Below are positions 28,665 through 39,653 of a DNA stretch of 64,000 nt, piece by piece. A model generated the notes under the pieces. That model was not told the origin of the DNA. It worked only from the letters and a program-made list of their open reading frames with translations, and did not search any database. The position numbers were made by a program, and so were the translations under genes. This stretch comes from Corynebacterium sp. P3-F1 (GTDB taxonomy: Bacteria; Actinomycetota; Actinomycetes; Mycobacteriales; Mycobacteriaceae), in assembly GCF_030503635.1 (NCBI RefSeq), contig NZ_CP129965.1, positions 248,001 to 312,000 on the forward strand. Direction: 5' to 3'. The stretch's first letter is position 1; the number at the start of each line of letters is the position of its first letter.

Positions 28665-30035
28665 ATGGCGAACGACCTCAATTTCAAGGCCTCCAATATC
28701 GTCGATGTCATCTCGATGATCGAGGATTACCGCCTAGACATCCGCACCGTGACCATGGGGATCTCCCTCATCGGCTGCACCCGCGCCACGATGGAAGCCA
28801 CCGCGCAGGCCGTCTACGACCGGGTGACACAGCGGGCAGCACGTCTCGTGGAAGTATGCGAAGCCATTGAACGCGAGTTAGGCATCCCCATCGTGAACAA
28901 GCGGGTGTCTGTCTCCCCCATTTCGCTCGTTGCAGCAGGCGTGGAAGGCAACCCCGCCGACATCGCGCGCGCCCTCGACCGTGCGGCGGTAGAGCTGGGC
29001 GTGAACTTCATCGGCGGGTATTCCGCACTCGTAGAAAAGGGTGCGACGGAAGCCGACAAGCGCCTCATTCAATCCATCCCGGAGGCACTGTCCGAAACCA
29101 ACTTCGTGTGCGGCTCGGTGAACGTCGCTTCCTCGCGGGCGGGCATCAACATGGACGCCGTGAGGACGATGGGCGAAGTGGTCAAAGATGCCGCCGAGCG
29201 CACGGCCGACCAGTCCTCCATTGCCTGCGCGAAGCTCGTCGTCTTCGCTAACGCCGTCGGCGACAACCCATTCATGGCCGGCGCCTTCCACGGTATTGAG
29301 GAGCCGGACACCGTGGTCTCCGTCGGTGTCTCAGGACCAGGCGTTGTTGACTACGCCATCACGCCGCTCGATGGAGCGACGCTGAACGAGGTCGCCGAGG
29401 AGATCAAGAAAGCCGCGTTCAAAATCACCCGCGCGGGTCAGCTGGTGGGCACCCTCGCCGCGGAACGCCTCGGGGTGCCGTTCGGCATCGTCGACCTCTC
29501 GCTCGCCCCCACGGCGGAGGTCGGCGATTCCGTCGCGCACATTCTAGAGCACATGGGCCTTGGCCACGTGGGCACCCACGGGACGACAGCCGCACTCGCG
29601 CTGCTTAACGACGCCGTCAAGAAAGGCGGCATGATGGCCTGCTCCCGCGTCGGAGGCCTTTCGGGCTCTTTCATCCCGGTCTCCGAGGACCAGGGCATGA
29701 TCGATGCCGTCCGGTCCGGCTCCATCTCCCTGGACAAGCTGGAGGCGATGACCTCGATCTGCTCCGTCGGCTTCGACATGATCGCTATCCCGGGTGACAC
29801 ACCCGCGTCGAGTATCGCCGGAATGATCGCGGACGAGGCCGCGATCGGTGTGATGAACCACAAGACCACCGCAGCTCGCCTCATCCCGGTTCCAGGTACG
29901 AAGCCCGGCGACGAGGTGAACTTCGGTGGTCTCTTAGGCTACGCACCGGTGATCCCAGTCAACGAGGTCAGCAGCGCTCCCTTTATCGAGCGCGGCGGGT
30001 TCATTCCCGCGCCCGTACACGGTTTCCGCAACTAG
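28665..30035 (+). CDS. PFL family protein (DUF711, UPF0210)
   Basis: About 456 residues of the UPF0210 family, whose fold resembles pyruvate-formate-lyase/glycyl radical proteins, hence the family name. Blocks visible: [41 protein letters not shown] and [31 protein letters not shown]. Start ATG at 28665, 5 bp after the ACT gene stop. The biochemical activity of the family has not been established, as far as I know. Confidence 0.92.
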   Translation: MANDLNFKASNIVDVISMIEDYRLDIRTVTMGISLIGCTRATMEATAQAVYDRVTQRAARLVEVCEAIERELGIPIVNKRVSVSPISLVAAGVEGNPADIARALDRAAVELGVNFIGGYSALVEKGATEADKRLIQSIPEALSETNFVCGSVNVASSRAGINMDAVRTMGEVVKDAAERTADQSSIACAKLVVFANAVGDNPFMAGAFHGIEEPDTVVSVGVSGPGVVDYAITPLDGATLNEVAEEIKKAAFKITRAGQLVGTLAAERLGVPFGIVDLSLAPTAEVGDSVAHILEHMGLGHVGTHGTTAALALLNDAVKKGGMMACSRVGGLSGSFIPVSEDQGMIDAVRSGSISLDKLEAMTSICSVGFDMIAIPGDTPASSIAGMIADEAAIGVMNHKTTAARLIPVPGTKPGDEVNFGGLLGYAPVIPVNEVSSAPFIERGGFIPAPVHGFRN

Positions 30036-30050
30036 CGAAGCGGAAGCGGC

Positions 30051-30314
30051 TTATTTCTTCTTCTTGTCCTTGGAGTCGCCGCCGCGCTTCTTGCCCACGG
30101 TAAAATAGCTGGCCCAGCCGACAGTGTTCGCCGCACCGATGAACGTGGTCCAGAACCACTTCGGGCCGCGCAGCTGGTTGGAGTTCGTGCGGGCGAGATC
30201 CCACAGGGCGATGCCCTTGGCGGCGGTGTCGATCGCGCCGATGATGCCGGCTGCGGTCTTCTCCTTCTTGGTCAGAGACTTCCACGCTTCAAGTACAGAG
30301 TCAATCGGGTTCAT
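30051..30314 (-). CDS. Small basic membrane-associated protein (PLDc_N-like)
   Basis: 87 residues: a helical N-terminus (MNPIDSVLEAWKSLTKKEKTAAG), two hydrophobic stretches (IIGAIDTAAKGIALWDLA and WFWTTFIGAANTVGWASYF) and a very basic tail KKRGGDSKDKKKK. The pattern GPKWFWTTFIGAANTVGWASYF resembles the PLDc_N small membrane-domain family. Convergent with the DUF711 gene. Function unknown. Confidence 0.75.
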   Translation of the reverse strand: MNPIDSVLEAWKSLTKKEKTAAGIIGAIDTAAKGIALWDLARTNSNQLRGPKWFWTTFIGAANTVGWASYFTVGKKRGGDSKDKKKK

Positions 30315-30436
30315 GTGCTCTATCCTATGCGTCCGCTCGACCAGGCGACAGAAGAATCCATTTCCGCACCGGCCGATTCACGAAAATAAGTGGCTTGTTG
30401 TTTTCGGTCCGCATTGCTTGACCCGCTAAATTCAAT

Positions 30437-31174
30437 GTGGTGACCACCCACCGTCCTTTCTTGTTGCTGAGCACACGCCCCGAAGACGAAGCCGCGGCCG
30501 AAGAGCTGGAGAGCTTCGCCACCGCGATGCGCCTGACCACGGGCGACATTGAGCAGCGCCGGCTCGAGATTGACCAGCTCGGCCCCGTAGACCTCGACCA
30601 CTATTCCGGTGTTCTATTGGGTGGCAGCCCCTTCAACAACCTCGAGCTGCGCAAGTCTGAGCTGCAGCTGCGCGTGGAACGCGAGATCGGAACGCTCATC
30701 GCCGCATGCATCGACCGAGACTTCCCTGTTCTGGGGGCGTGCTACGGCATTGGCGCGATCGGGACGGTCATCGGGGCAACGCTTTCCGACGAGTTCGCTG
30801 AGGAAGCAGGGCCCGTTACGGTGGCGCGCACCAATGCTGAGGACGACGTTCTCGGCGACACCGCGGACACATTCGACACGCTCGTGGGACACAAGGAGGC
30901 GCTGGCCACGCTTCCCGACGACTCACGCGTCACCGTCCTTGTCACCGGCGAGGCCTGCCCCACCCAGATGTTTCGGGTAGGCAAAAACGTGTACGCCACC
31001 CAGTTCCACCCGGAGCTCACCGCCGAAGCACTCGAATTCCGTTTGCGGCTGTACGCGCACCTCGGCTACACCTCGACCGAGACGTTCGAATCGCAAATCT
31101 CCAGGGCATACGACTACGACTACACGGTCAATAACCAGATTTTGGCCAATTTCGCTGCCCGCTACAGGCGCTGA
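30437..31174 (+). CDS. Class I glutamine amidotransferase (second copy)
   Basis: 245-residue stand-alone GATase1 domain with complete triad: PVLGACYGIG (C102) and ATQFHPEL (H191, E193). It is GuaA-N-like. The start is GTG 30437, with another GTG directly after it. It is only about 3 kb from the cg1739-type GATase; the two differ greatly outside the motifs, so an old duplication or independent origins are equally possible. Substrate unknown. Confidence 0.87.
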   Translation: MVTTHRPFLLLSTRPEDEAAAEELESFATAMRLTTGDIEQRRLEIDQLGPVDLDHYSGVLLGGSPFNNLELRKSELQLRVEREIGTLIAACIDRDFPVLGACYGIGAIGTVIGATLSDEFAEEAGPVTVARTNAEDDVLGDTADTFDTLVGHKEALATLPDDSRVTVLVTGEACPTQMFRVGKNVYATQFHPELTAEALEFRLRLYAHLGYTSTETFESQISRAYDYDYTVNNQILANFAARYRR

Positions 31175-31277
31175 GCAGCTTTCACGGGAGCCGTATTAAA
31201 CAAGCCCGGAAAGGTCCCGGGTGCATCATCGCAGTGCAAAGCAAGGAGTGCTCCTGTGTTTGCGCCAGCGCGTACGG

Positions 31278-32906
31278 CTACGCCAACTCGACAATCTCCA
31301 TGTAGTCGTCGCTCCACATGTCTTCGTCGCCTTCCGGCATGATGATTACGCGTTCCGGTTCGAGGGCGCGCACCGCACCAGGGTCGTGGGTGACAAGCAC
31401 AACGGCACCGGTGTAGGTCTTCAACGCGTCGAGAACCTGCTCGCGTGACTGGGGGTCGAGGTTGTTCGTGGGCTCGTCGAGAAGCAGCACGTTGGCGCGG
31501 GAGGAAACGAGCGTGGCCAATGCGAGGCGCGTCTTCTCGCCTCCCGATAGTGTGCCGGCTGGCTGCTCCAGCTTGTCGCCGGAGAACATGAAAGCGCCGA
31601 GGAGACCGCGGAGATCCTGTTGCCCGGCATCGGGGCATGCCTCGATCGTGTTCTCCCAGACGGTCTTATCGCCGTCGATGGTGTCGTGCTCCTGGGCGAA
31701 ATAGCCGAGTTTGAGGCCGTGGCCGGTGACCAAGCCGCCTTCGCCGTCAGTGCGCTCGACTCCCGCGAGAAGTTTGAGCAGCGTTGTCTTACCCGCGCCG
31801 TTCGTGCCCAAGACGACGACGCGGGAGCCCTTGTCGATCGCTAGATCCACGCCCGCGAAGACTTCCAGCGAACCGTACATCTTGGTCAGGCCTTTGCCGA
31901 AGAGAGGGGTCTTGCCGCACGGCGCGGGTTCCGGGAAACTGATCGCCGCTACCTTGTCCGCGACCCTGACCTCGTCCAGTTCATTCATCATGCGGTCGGC
32001 GCGCGCCAGCATCTGCTTCGCGGCAGCTGCCTTCGTTGCTTTCGCACCGAGTTTGGCTGCCTGCTTCTGCAGTGCGGATGCCTTTTTCTCCGCGTTGGCG
32101 CGCTCACGCCGGCGGCGGGCTTCGTCCTCGGCACGGGCATCCTTGTACTTGGAAAAACCCATGTTGTAAACGTCGGCTTCGCCGCGAACGGCGTCGAGGA
32201 ACCAGACCTTGTTACACACGGCATCAAGCAGCTCGACGTCGTGGGAGATCATGATGAGGCCGCCCTCGTGCTTGGACAGGAAGTCGCGCAACCACGTGAT
32301 GGAGTCGGCATCGAGGTGGTTGGTGGGCTCGTCGAGAAGCAGTGTTGTCGTGGATTTTCCCGCGCCGTCGTTCGCGGCGAAGAGGATTTGGGCGAGTTCG
32401 ACACGCCGCCGCTGACCGCCGGAGAGCGTCTTGAGCTGCTGGTCGAGGATGCGCTCGGGCAAACCGAGGTTGTCGCATATCTGTGCAGCCTCCGCGTCGG
32501 CCTCATAACCCCCGAGGGCCTGGAACCGTTCTTCGAGGCGGGAATACTTCGAGATTGCCGCGTCGCGTTTCGAGCCCTCCTCGACCTCCATGATCTCTTG
32601 CTGGCGTTCCATCGAGGAGCGGATCTGGTCGAGGCCGCGCGCGGACAGCACTCGGTCACGCGCGGTCTGCTCGATATTTCCCTCGCGGGAGTCCTGCGGC
32701 AGGTACCCGATTTCCCCCGACCGTGTCACCGACCCGCCGTACGGCTCCGTCTCGCCCGAGAGGATGCGCATCGTTGTGGTCTTGCCAGCGCCGTTGCGCC
32801 CGACAAGGCCGATTCGGTCGCCTGCCTGCACGCGCAGGTGCTGGCCAGGCGCGTGCAGCAGGGTGCGGGCGCCGACACGCACTTCGAGGTCGTTGGTGAC
32901 AATCAC
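31278..32906 (-). CDS. ABC-F family ATPase (translation factor or antibiotic-resistance type)
   Basis: 542-residue cytosolic protein with two ABC domains and no membrane part, orthologous to mycobacterial Rv1473 by position. First Walker A is GRNGAGKTTT with signature LSGGQRRR; second Walker A is GTNGAGKTTLL with signature LSGGEKTRLAL. The linker between domains is charged and helical (ARAEDEARRRRERANAEKK), as in ABC-F proteins that act on ribosomes. Whether it gives antibiotic resistance cannot be seen. Confidence 0.93.
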   Translation of the reverse strand: MIVTNDLEVRVGARTLLHAPGQHLRVQAGDRIGLVGRNGAGKTTTMRILSGETEPYGGSVTRSGEIGYLPQDSREGNIEQTARDRVLSARGLDQIRSSMERQQEIMEVEEGSKRDAAISKYSRLEERFQALGGYEADAEAAQICDNLGLPERILDQQLKTLSGGQRRRVELAQILFAANDGAGKSTTTLLLDEPTNHLDADSITWLRDFLSKHEGGLIMISHDVELLDAVCNKVWFLDAVRGEADVYNMGFSKYKDARAEDEARRRRERANAEKKASALQKQAAKLGAKATKAAAAKQMLARADRMMNELDEVRVADKVAAISFPEPAPCGKTPLFGKGLTKMYGSLEVFAGVDLAIDKGSRVVVLGTNGAGKTTLLKLLAGVERTDGEGGLVTGHGLKLGYFAQEHDTIDGDKTVWENTIEACPDAGQQDLRGLLGAFMFSGDKLEQPAGTLSGGEKTRLALATLVSSRANVLLLDEPTNNLDPQSREQVLDALKTYTGAVVLVTHDPGAVRALEPERVIIMPEGDEDMWSDDYMEIVELA

Positions 32907-32943
32907 AACCGGTCAGTGTACCGCCGCGGTCAAACCGGACGTG

Positions 32944-33426
32944 TTAGACCGCGAAGCCGAGGGCGCGCAGCTGCTCCCGGCCGTCCTCGGTGATCATGTG
33001 CGGACCCCACGGCGGCATCCAGACCCAGTTCAGGGTGATCGCGTCGACGGCGCCAGAACCGACAGCTGCCTGCTCCGCCTGCTCCTCGATGACGTCAGTG
33101 AGAGGGCACGCAGGCGACGTCAGCGTCATGTTGATCACGGCGCGGTTCTTCTCCCCCTCCTCCTCGATCCAGATGTCGTAGACGAGGCCCAGGTCGACAA
33201 CGTTGATGCCCAACTCCGGATCAATCACGTCGTGGAGGTACTCGGCCACATCGGCGGCGAGCTGGATTTGCTGCTCGGACTGCTCCGGTCGCTCCCCCGG
33301 ACCGGCAAAGCTCGAGTTAGAGGATGAGTCATCCGCAGCTTGCGCAGCCTCCGCGGTGGCGGGGTCAGTCGGGGCGAGCTCGCCGTTCTCGTCGACGGCG
33401 TTGTTGTACGTGTTATCGGTATCCAT
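32944..33426 (-). CDS. sufT: SufT-type Fe-S cluster maturation factor (DUF59)
   Basis: 160-residue MIP18/DUF59 domain protein that helps cluster transfer. Core: AEYLHDVIDPELGINVVDLGLVYDIWIE, followed by TSPACPLTD with the conserved Cys. A 50-residue Asn/Asp/Ser-rich acidic extension precedes the core and is probably disordered. Last gene of the SUF operon, 15 bp downstream of sufU. Confidence 0.94.
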   Translation of the reverse strand: MDTDNTYNNAVDENGELAPTDPATAEAAQAADDSSSNSSFAGPGERPEQSEQQIQLAADVAEYLHDVIDPELGINVVDLGLVYDIWIEEEGEKNRAVINMTLTSPACPLTDVIEEQAEQAAVGSGAVDAITLNWVWMPPWGPHMITEDGREQLRALGFAV

Positions 33427-33441
33427 GCTGGCTCCTTTGGG

Positions 33442-33900
33442 TTAACGGGAATTCTCGAGGTTCGTGATCGCGTCGCTCGTCGCTGCTTGGAACGCCTTCC
33501 ATCCCAGCAGAGCGCACTTCACACGAGCGGGAAACTTGGCCACACCCGCGAACGCGATGCCGTCGCCGATCAGGCCGGCGTCGCCTTCCTTCTCGCCTTT
33601 AGAGGTGATCATCTCCTCGAAAGCATCGAGCTTTTTCATCGCCTCAGACACCGGCAGGCCGATCACTTCTTCGGTGAGCACGCTTGTCGACGCCTGCGAG
33701 ATCGAGCACCCCTCCGCGTCGTACGAAATGTCCTCGACGGTGTTCCCGTCCTCGGACAGGTGGACCCTGAGGGTCAGCTCGTCGCCGCAAGAAGGGTTGA
33801 CGTGGTGCACTTCAGCCTCGTAAGGGTCACGCAGTCCTGCGTTCTGCGGGTTCTTGTAGTGGTCGAGGATGACCTCTTGGTACATCGACTCTAGGTTCAT
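33442..33900 (-). CDS. sufU: SufU, Fe-S scaffold or sulfur-transfer protein
   Basis: 152-residue zinc-dependent sulfurtransferase partner of SufS. The ligands are C38 and D40 (NPSCGDEL), C65 (DAEGCSIS) and C129 (PARVKCALL), with a SufU-specific 18-residue insert relative to IscU. Accepts persulfide from SufS. It lies 68 bp downstream of sufS. Confidence 0.96.
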   Translation of the reverse strand: MNLESMYQEVILDHYKNPQNAGLRDPYEAEVHHVNPSCGDELTLRVHLSEDGNTVEDISYDAEGCSISQASTSVLTEEVIGLPVSEAMKKLDAFEEMITSKGEKEGDAGLIGDGIAFAGVAKFPARVKCALLGWKAFQAATSDAITNLENSR

Positions 33901-33968
33901 GCTCTTCTTTCTCTACCTTGGCGTTTATTGGCGTTGATCAGTTTCGGTTCCACCCCGCTGTAACGGTG

Positions 33969-35255
<1,287 letters not shown>

Positions 35256-35276
35256 TCAATGTGCGGGTGGGGATAC

Positions 35277-35308
35277 AAAAACGGCCGGCGCATGGTGAGG
35301 CCGGCCGT
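35277..35308 (-). terminator. Intrinsic terminator-like hairpin between sufC and sufS
   Basis: On the minus strand ACGGCCGGC (35308-35300) pairs perfectly with GCCGGCCGT (35289-35281) across a 10-base loop, and is followed by TTTTG. It lies 10 bp after the sufC stop, in the middle of the operon. It is likely to reduce, not abolish, read-through into sufS-sufU-sufT. Confidence 0.75.
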
Positions 35309-35318
35309 CTGCTGGGGT

Positions 35319-36074
35319 TTAAACGAATGCTTCGTAACCCTCGGCCTCGAGCTTCTCTGCGAGCTCGAAACCGCCGGAGTGCTTGATCACGCCGTCGGCG
35401 AAGATGTGCACGTGATCCGGCTTCACGTAGTTCAGGATGCGCTGGTAGTGGGTGATCATGAGGATGCCGCCGTTGGTCTCGTCCTGGTAGCGGTTAATAC
35501 CCTCGGACACGATACGCAGCGCGTCGACATCGAGGCCGGAGTCGGTCTCGTCCATGACGGCGAACTTCGGCTTCATCAGCGACAGCTGCATGACCTCGTG
35601 GCGCTTCTTCTCGCCGCCGGAGAAGCCCTCGTTGACGGAGCGCTCGCTGAACGACGGGTCGATCTTCAGCTCGTCGCGCACCTGGTTGAGCTCCTGGACC
35701 CACTCGCGCAGCTTCGGTGCCTCGCCGCGGACGGCGGTGACGGCGGAGCGCATGAAGTTGGAGGAGGACACACCAGGAACCTCGACCGGGTACTGCATGG
35801 CCAGGAAGAGGCCGGCGCGGGCGCGCTCGTCGACTTCCATCTCGAGGATGTTCTCGCCGTCGAGAAGCACCTCGCCGTCTGTGACTTCGTAGGACGGGTG
35901 GCCGGAGAGGGTGTATGCCAGCGTGGACTTGCCCGAGCCGTTCGGGCCCATGATGGCGTGGGTCTCACCGGAGTTGATGGTCAGGTTGACGCCCTTGAGG
36001 ATCGGGGTGGGTTCCTGGCCTTCCTCGAGCGGGAGGACCGAGGCGTGGAGGTTCTTGATTTCCAGAGTAGACAT
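35319..36074 (-). CDS. sufC: SufC, ATPase of the SufBCD complex
   Basis: 251-residue ABC-type ATPase. Walker [17 protein letters not shown], signature [11 protein letters not shown], Walker [15 protein letters not shown] (with the unusual METDSGLD), all intact. Drives SufBC2D scaffold cluster assembly. It is followed by a terminator-like hairpin. Confidence 0.97.
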   Translation of the reverse strand: MSTLEIKNLHASVLPLEEGQEPTPILKGVNLTINSGETHAIMGPNGSGKSTLAYTLSGHPSYEVTDGEVLLDGENILEMEVDERARAGLFLAMQYPVEVPGVSSSNFMRSAVTAVRGEAPKLREWVQELNQVRDELKIDPSFSERSVNEGFSGGEKKRHEVMQLSLMKPKFAVMDETDSGLDVDALRIVSEGINRYQDETNGGILMITHYQRILNYVKPDHVHIFADGVIKHSGGFELAEKLEAEGYEAFV

Positions 36075-36123
36075 AGAACTCGTTTCTCTTTCGTCTTTAA
36101 AGGTTGTTGCCTTGGCCAGGGCC

Positions 36124-37305
36124 CTACAGGTTGACCTGCTCGAGCTCGCCGGACACGCGGTTAATCAGCTCTTCGCGTACGGATTCGACCGGGATACGGT
36201 TGAGCACCTCGTTGAAGAAGCCGCGGACAATGAGGCGGCGTGCCTCCCCGTCGGGGATGCCACGGGACTTGAGGTAGAACAGCTGCTCTTCGTCGAAGCG
36301 GCCGACGGTGGCGGCGTGGCCTGCGCCCGGGATGTCGCCGGTCTCAATCTCCAGGTTCGGGATCGCGTCAGCGCGTGCGCCGTCGGTGAGGACGATATTG
36401 CGGTTGGCCTCGTACGTCTCGGTACCGGACGCGTTGGAGCGGATGAGCACGTCGCCGACCCAGCAGGTGCGGGCATCGGGGAGCTTGGAGTCCTTGTCGC
36501 CCTGGAGCGCGCCCTTGTACAGCACGTTTGAGCGGCAGTACGGGTGATTGTGGTCCACGAGCAGACGGTTTTCGATGTACTGGCCGTCGTCGGCGTAGTA
36601 CACACCGGTCAGCTCGACATCGCCTCCGGAGCCGGCGTACTTAACGCGCGGGGTGTTGCGCACGACTTCGCCGCCGAAGGTGGCCACGGTGTGGCGGAGA
36701 ACGGCGTCGCGGCCGACCACGATGCTCTGCGCACCGACGTGAACGGCGTCGTTGTTCCACTCTTCATCGACGATGACGTTGACGTGGGCGTTGTCACCGA
36801 TGACGAAGTTGACGTTGTCGGCGTGGGTGCCGGAGCCGGTGTACTGGACGATCACGGTGGCGGTGGCGGACTCGCCCACCTCGACCTGAATGCCGGCGAA
36901 GGACGTCGCATCGTCGCCTGCGCCGGTGGTGGTGATGACGACGGGCTCAGTCAGCTCGGCGTTCGCCGGAACGGACACGACGGTCGCGTGCGGCATGGAG
37001 GTCCACGCCTGAGCGGCAATGCGGTCGGTGGGCGCGGTGACGGCCTTGAGGCGTTCGTCGTCACGCGAAACCTCCTCGACCGTGACCCCGGAAGGAGCCT
37101 GCACGTCCACCTTCGCGTCGGTCTGCTCGGCGAACTTGCCGTTGTGCAGTCCGCGCAGACGGCGCAGGGACACGAAGCGCCAGACTTCGTCGCGACCCTG
37201 CGGGACCTCGAAGTCGTTGACATCGTAGGAGGCGAACAGGTCGCCCTTGTTGTCGTGGAAGGTCGCGTTGCCCACGCGCTCCTTCTTCACAGCGGTGTCG
37301 GTCAT
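36124..37305 (-). CDS. sufD: SufD, Fe-S cluster scaffold subunit
   Basis: 393-residue SufB/D-family beta-helix protein, forming SufBC2D. The C-terminal part [75 protein letters not shown] contains the conserved His. It follows sufB by 2 bp and precedes sufC. It is identified as SufD, not SufB, by length and position. Confidence 0.96.
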   Translation of the reverse strand: MTDTAVKKERVGNATFHDNKGDLFASYDVNDFEVPQGRDEVWRFVSLRRLRGLHNGKFAEQTDAKVDVQAPSGVTVEEVSRDDERLKAVTAPTDRIAAQAWTSMPHATVVSVPANAELTEPVVITTTGAGDDATSFAGIQVEVGESATATVIVQYTGSGTHADNVNFVIGDNAHVNVIVDEEWNNDAVHVGAQSIVVGRDAVLRHTVATFGGEVVRNTPRVKYAGSGGDVELTGVYYADDGQYIENRLLVDHNHPYCRSNVLYKGALQGDKDSKLPDARTCWVGDVLIRSNASGTETYEANRNIVLTDGARADAIPNLEIETGDIPGAGHAATVGRFDEEQLFYLKSRGIPDGEARRLIVRGFFNEVLNRIPVESVREELINRVSGELEQVNL

Positions 37306-37307
37306 AT

Positions 37308-38753
37308 TTAGCCCACCGATCCTTCCATCTGCAGTTCAATGAGGCGGTTGAGCTCGAGCGCGTACTCCATTGGGAGCTCCTTAGCGATCGGCTCGATGAA
37401 GCCGCGGACGATCATCGCCATCGCGTCTTCCTCGGAGATACCGCGGGACATGAGGTAGAACAGCTGCTCCTCGCTCACCTTGGACACCTTCGCCTCGTGG
37501 CCCAGGGTCACGTGGTCGTTGCGGATGTCGTTGTACGGGTAGGTGTCCGTGCGCGAGATGTTGTCCACGAGCAGCGCGTCGCACTCGATGTTGGAGGTGG
37601 AGTTCTTCGCGTTGGCGTTGATCTGCACCAGGCCGCGGTAGGCGGCGCGGCCGCCGTTGCGGGAGACCGATTTGGACACGATGTTGGAGGAGGTGTTCGG
37701 TGCCATGTGGACGACCTTGGCGCCGGTGTCCTGGGTCTGGCCCTCGCCGCAGAACTGGGCGGACAAGACCTCGCCGCGGGCGTTCGGGCCCGTCATCCAG
37801 ACAGCCGGGTACTTCATGTTCACCTTGGAGCCGATGTTGCCGTCGACCCACTCCATGGTCGCGCCTTCCTCGGCGCGGGCACGCTGGGTGACCAGGTTGT
37901 ACACGTTGTTCGACCAGTTCTGGATGGTGGTGTAACGGCAGCGCGCGTTCTTCTTCACGATGATCTCCACCACCGCAGCGTGCAACGAGTCGGACTGGTA
38001 GATCGGCGCGGTGCAGCCCTCGACGTAGTGGACGTAGGCGTCCTCGTCGACGACGATCAGGGTGCGCTCGAACTGGCCCATGTTCTCGGTGTTGATGCGG
38101 AAGTAGGCCTGCAGCGGGATCTCCACGTGCACGCCCTTGGGCACGTAAATGAAGGAGCCGCCGGACCAGACTGCCGCGTTCAGGGCGGAGAACTTGTTGT
38201 CGCCGGCCGGGACCACGGAGCCGAAGTACTCCTTGAACAGCTCCGGGTACTCGCGCAGACCCGTGTCGGTGTCCACGAAGATGACACCCTGCTCCTCAAG
38301 GTCCTCGCGGATCTTGTGGTAGACCACCTCGGACTCGTACTGGGCGGCCACACCAGCGACGAGGCGCTGCTTCTCGGCCTCCGGGATACCCAGCTTGTCG
38401 TAGGTGTTCTTGATGTCTTCCGGCAGGTCTTCCCAGCTCGTCGCCTGCTTCTCGGTGGAGCGGACGAAGTACTTGATCTGGTCGAAGTCGATGCCGGTCA
38501 GATCCGGGCCCCAATTCGGCAGAGGCTTCTTGTTGTAGATGTCCAGCGCCTTCAGGCGCTGCTCGAGCATCCACTCCGGCTCATTCTTCGCCGCCGAAAT
38601 TTCGCGCACGACATCTTCATCGAGGCCGCGGCGAGCGGCGGAACCCGCCTCATCGGAGTCGTGCCAACCGTAGTTGTACGGCCCCATCGACTCGATGATC
38701 TCGTCGTCGTTCATCGGCTTTTCCAGGCCGGGTGCGGGAGTCGTACTAGTCAT
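37308..38753 (-). CDS. sufB: SufB, Fe-S cluster scaffold subunit
   Basis: About 481 residues of the SufB family. Blocks: [56 protein letters not shown] with the conserved cysteine, and [25 protein letters not shown]. The ATG at 38751-38753 follows AAAGGAG and overlaps the end of sufR by 8 bp, so it is translationally coupled to its regulator. Confidence 0.97.
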   Translation of the reverse strand: MTSTTPAPGLEKPMNDDEIIESMGPYNYGWHDSDEAGSAARRGLDEDVVREISAAKNEPEWMLEQRLKALDIYNKKPLPNWGPDLTGIDFDQIKYFVRSTEKQATSWEDLPEDIKNTYDKLGIPEAEKQRLVAGVAAQYESEVVYHKIREDLEEQGVIFVDTDTGLREYPELFKEYFGSVVPAGDNKFSALNAAVWSGGSFIYVPKGVHVEIPLQAYFRINTENMGQFERTLIVVDEDAYVHYVEGCTAPIYQSDSLHAAVVEIIVKKNARCRYTTIQNWSNNVYNLVTQRARAEEGATMEWVDGNIGSKVNMKYPAVWMTGPNARGEVLSAQFCGEGQTQDTGAKVVHMAPNTSSNIVSKSVSRNGGRAAYRGLVQINANAKNSTSNIECDALLVDNISRTDTYPYNDIRNDHVTLGHEAKVSKVSEEQLFYLMSRGISEEDAMAMIVRGFIEPIAKELPMEYALELNRLIELQMEGSVG

Positions 38754-39468
38754 CGTCTCCGCTCCTTTCGCATTGTTTTTCCTCCAGCTTGGTGCTCCTT
38801 GCGAGACTGATGTGCGTCGTGCACACCCCGTCGCCATTCGCGATCAGCGCTAACGGGGCGACAGTCGAGCCCACCAGTTCCGCAATTAACTCGTGCTCAG
38901 CCTCGCAAATCTCCGGATACTCGGCCGCGACCGCGTGAACCGGGCAGTGATGCTGGCACAGTTGCAGACTCGAGCCTACGTGGTTCGTTTCAGCGGCGTA
39001 GCCGTGGGTTGCGAAAGCTTCCGCGACATCGCTTGCGGCCTCCTCCACGTCCCGCGCATCGCGCGTTTTCCGCTTATCGACGTCCCCCGCTGCCCCCAGC
39101 AACCGTTCCGCACGCTTGCGCGCTAGCTTTTTCACGGCTTCGCGCCCGCCGAGCTCCTCAACTTCGGCGAATGCGGCGAGTGCGAGCTCGTCGTATCCGT
39201 TACCGAAGCTATCGCGGCCGCTTTCCGTGAGACGGTAGTGCTGGGCTGGTCGTCCCCGCGCGGGCTTATCCGCGGGCGACTGGGCTGGGGCGTTGCACGC
39301 CTCCACCAGCTCAGAGTCGAGCAGTTTGTCTATATGCCGGCGTACACCGGCAGGTGAAAGCCCCACTAGCTGCGCGAGGTCGGCCGCCGTCGCTGGACCG
39401 GACCGGAGCATGCAGGACATGATGCGGTTGCGGCTCTGACCGTCGGTCGACCGTTGTGCACCTGCCAT
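38746..39468 (-). CDS. sufR: SufR, Fe-S-sensing repressor of the suf operon
   Basis: 240 residues: an N-terminal winged helix ([38 protein letters not shown]) and C-terminal cysteines C171, C175 and C188 ([11 protein letters not shown]...EIC) that bind a 4Fe-4S cluster. The ATG at 39466-39468 follows GGAG; an in-frame upstream extension is ignored. It heads the operon and overlaps sufB by 8 bp, giving the classical autorepressed arrangement. The 11-mer at 39072 lies inside the gene (DVDKRK). Confidence 0.93.
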   Translation of the reverse strand: MAGAQRSTDGQSRNRIMSCMLRSGPATAADLAQLVGLSPAGVRRHIDKLLDSELVEACNAPAQSPADKPARGRPAQHYRLTESGRDSFGNGYDELALAAFAEVEELGGREAVKKLARKRAERLLGAAGDVDKRKTRDARDVEEAASDVAEAFATHGYAAETNHVGSSLQLCQHHCPVHAVAAEYPEICEAEHELIAELVGSTVAPLALIANGDGVCTTHISLARSTKLEEKQCERSGDDD

Positions 39469-39546
39469 GCCTAATCTCCGCTCCTCATATTCCGCGGTTT
39501 TCCGCGCGATGTTCCGGCCCGCGCATACACGGGTCTTTCTACCTTT

Positions 39547-39561
39547 AGACAACAATAGTGT
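39547..39561 (-). promoter_or_regulatory. Candidate SufR operator with promoter -10
   Basis: On the minus strand ACACT-ATTGT-TGTCT resembles the mycobacterial SufR operator pattern ACACT-N5-TGTGA, as I recall it. A possible -10 hexamer TATTGT overlaps it. It lies about 80 bp before the sufR start. Matches the left arm fully and the right arm at three of five positions. Confidence 0.45.
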
Positions 39562-39640
39562 GCGCTAATTTCGGCGTTTGTTCAAGGTCCGTATCTGGGT
39601 GGTGGTTCCGTGTCCGAACCTTGACACAGCACTGTTTTTG

Positions 39641-39653
39641 TACACTACGTCTG
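39641..39653 (+). promoter_or_regulatory. Extended -10 promoter of mptB, leaderless
   Basis: TG followed by TACACT (39641-39646) and six bases to the GTG start at 39653 place the transcription start at or within one base of the initiation codon. No ribosome-binding site is visible upstream of it. TTGACA at 39621 is only 14 bp from the -10, so no good -35 can be assigned. Confidence 0.55.
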
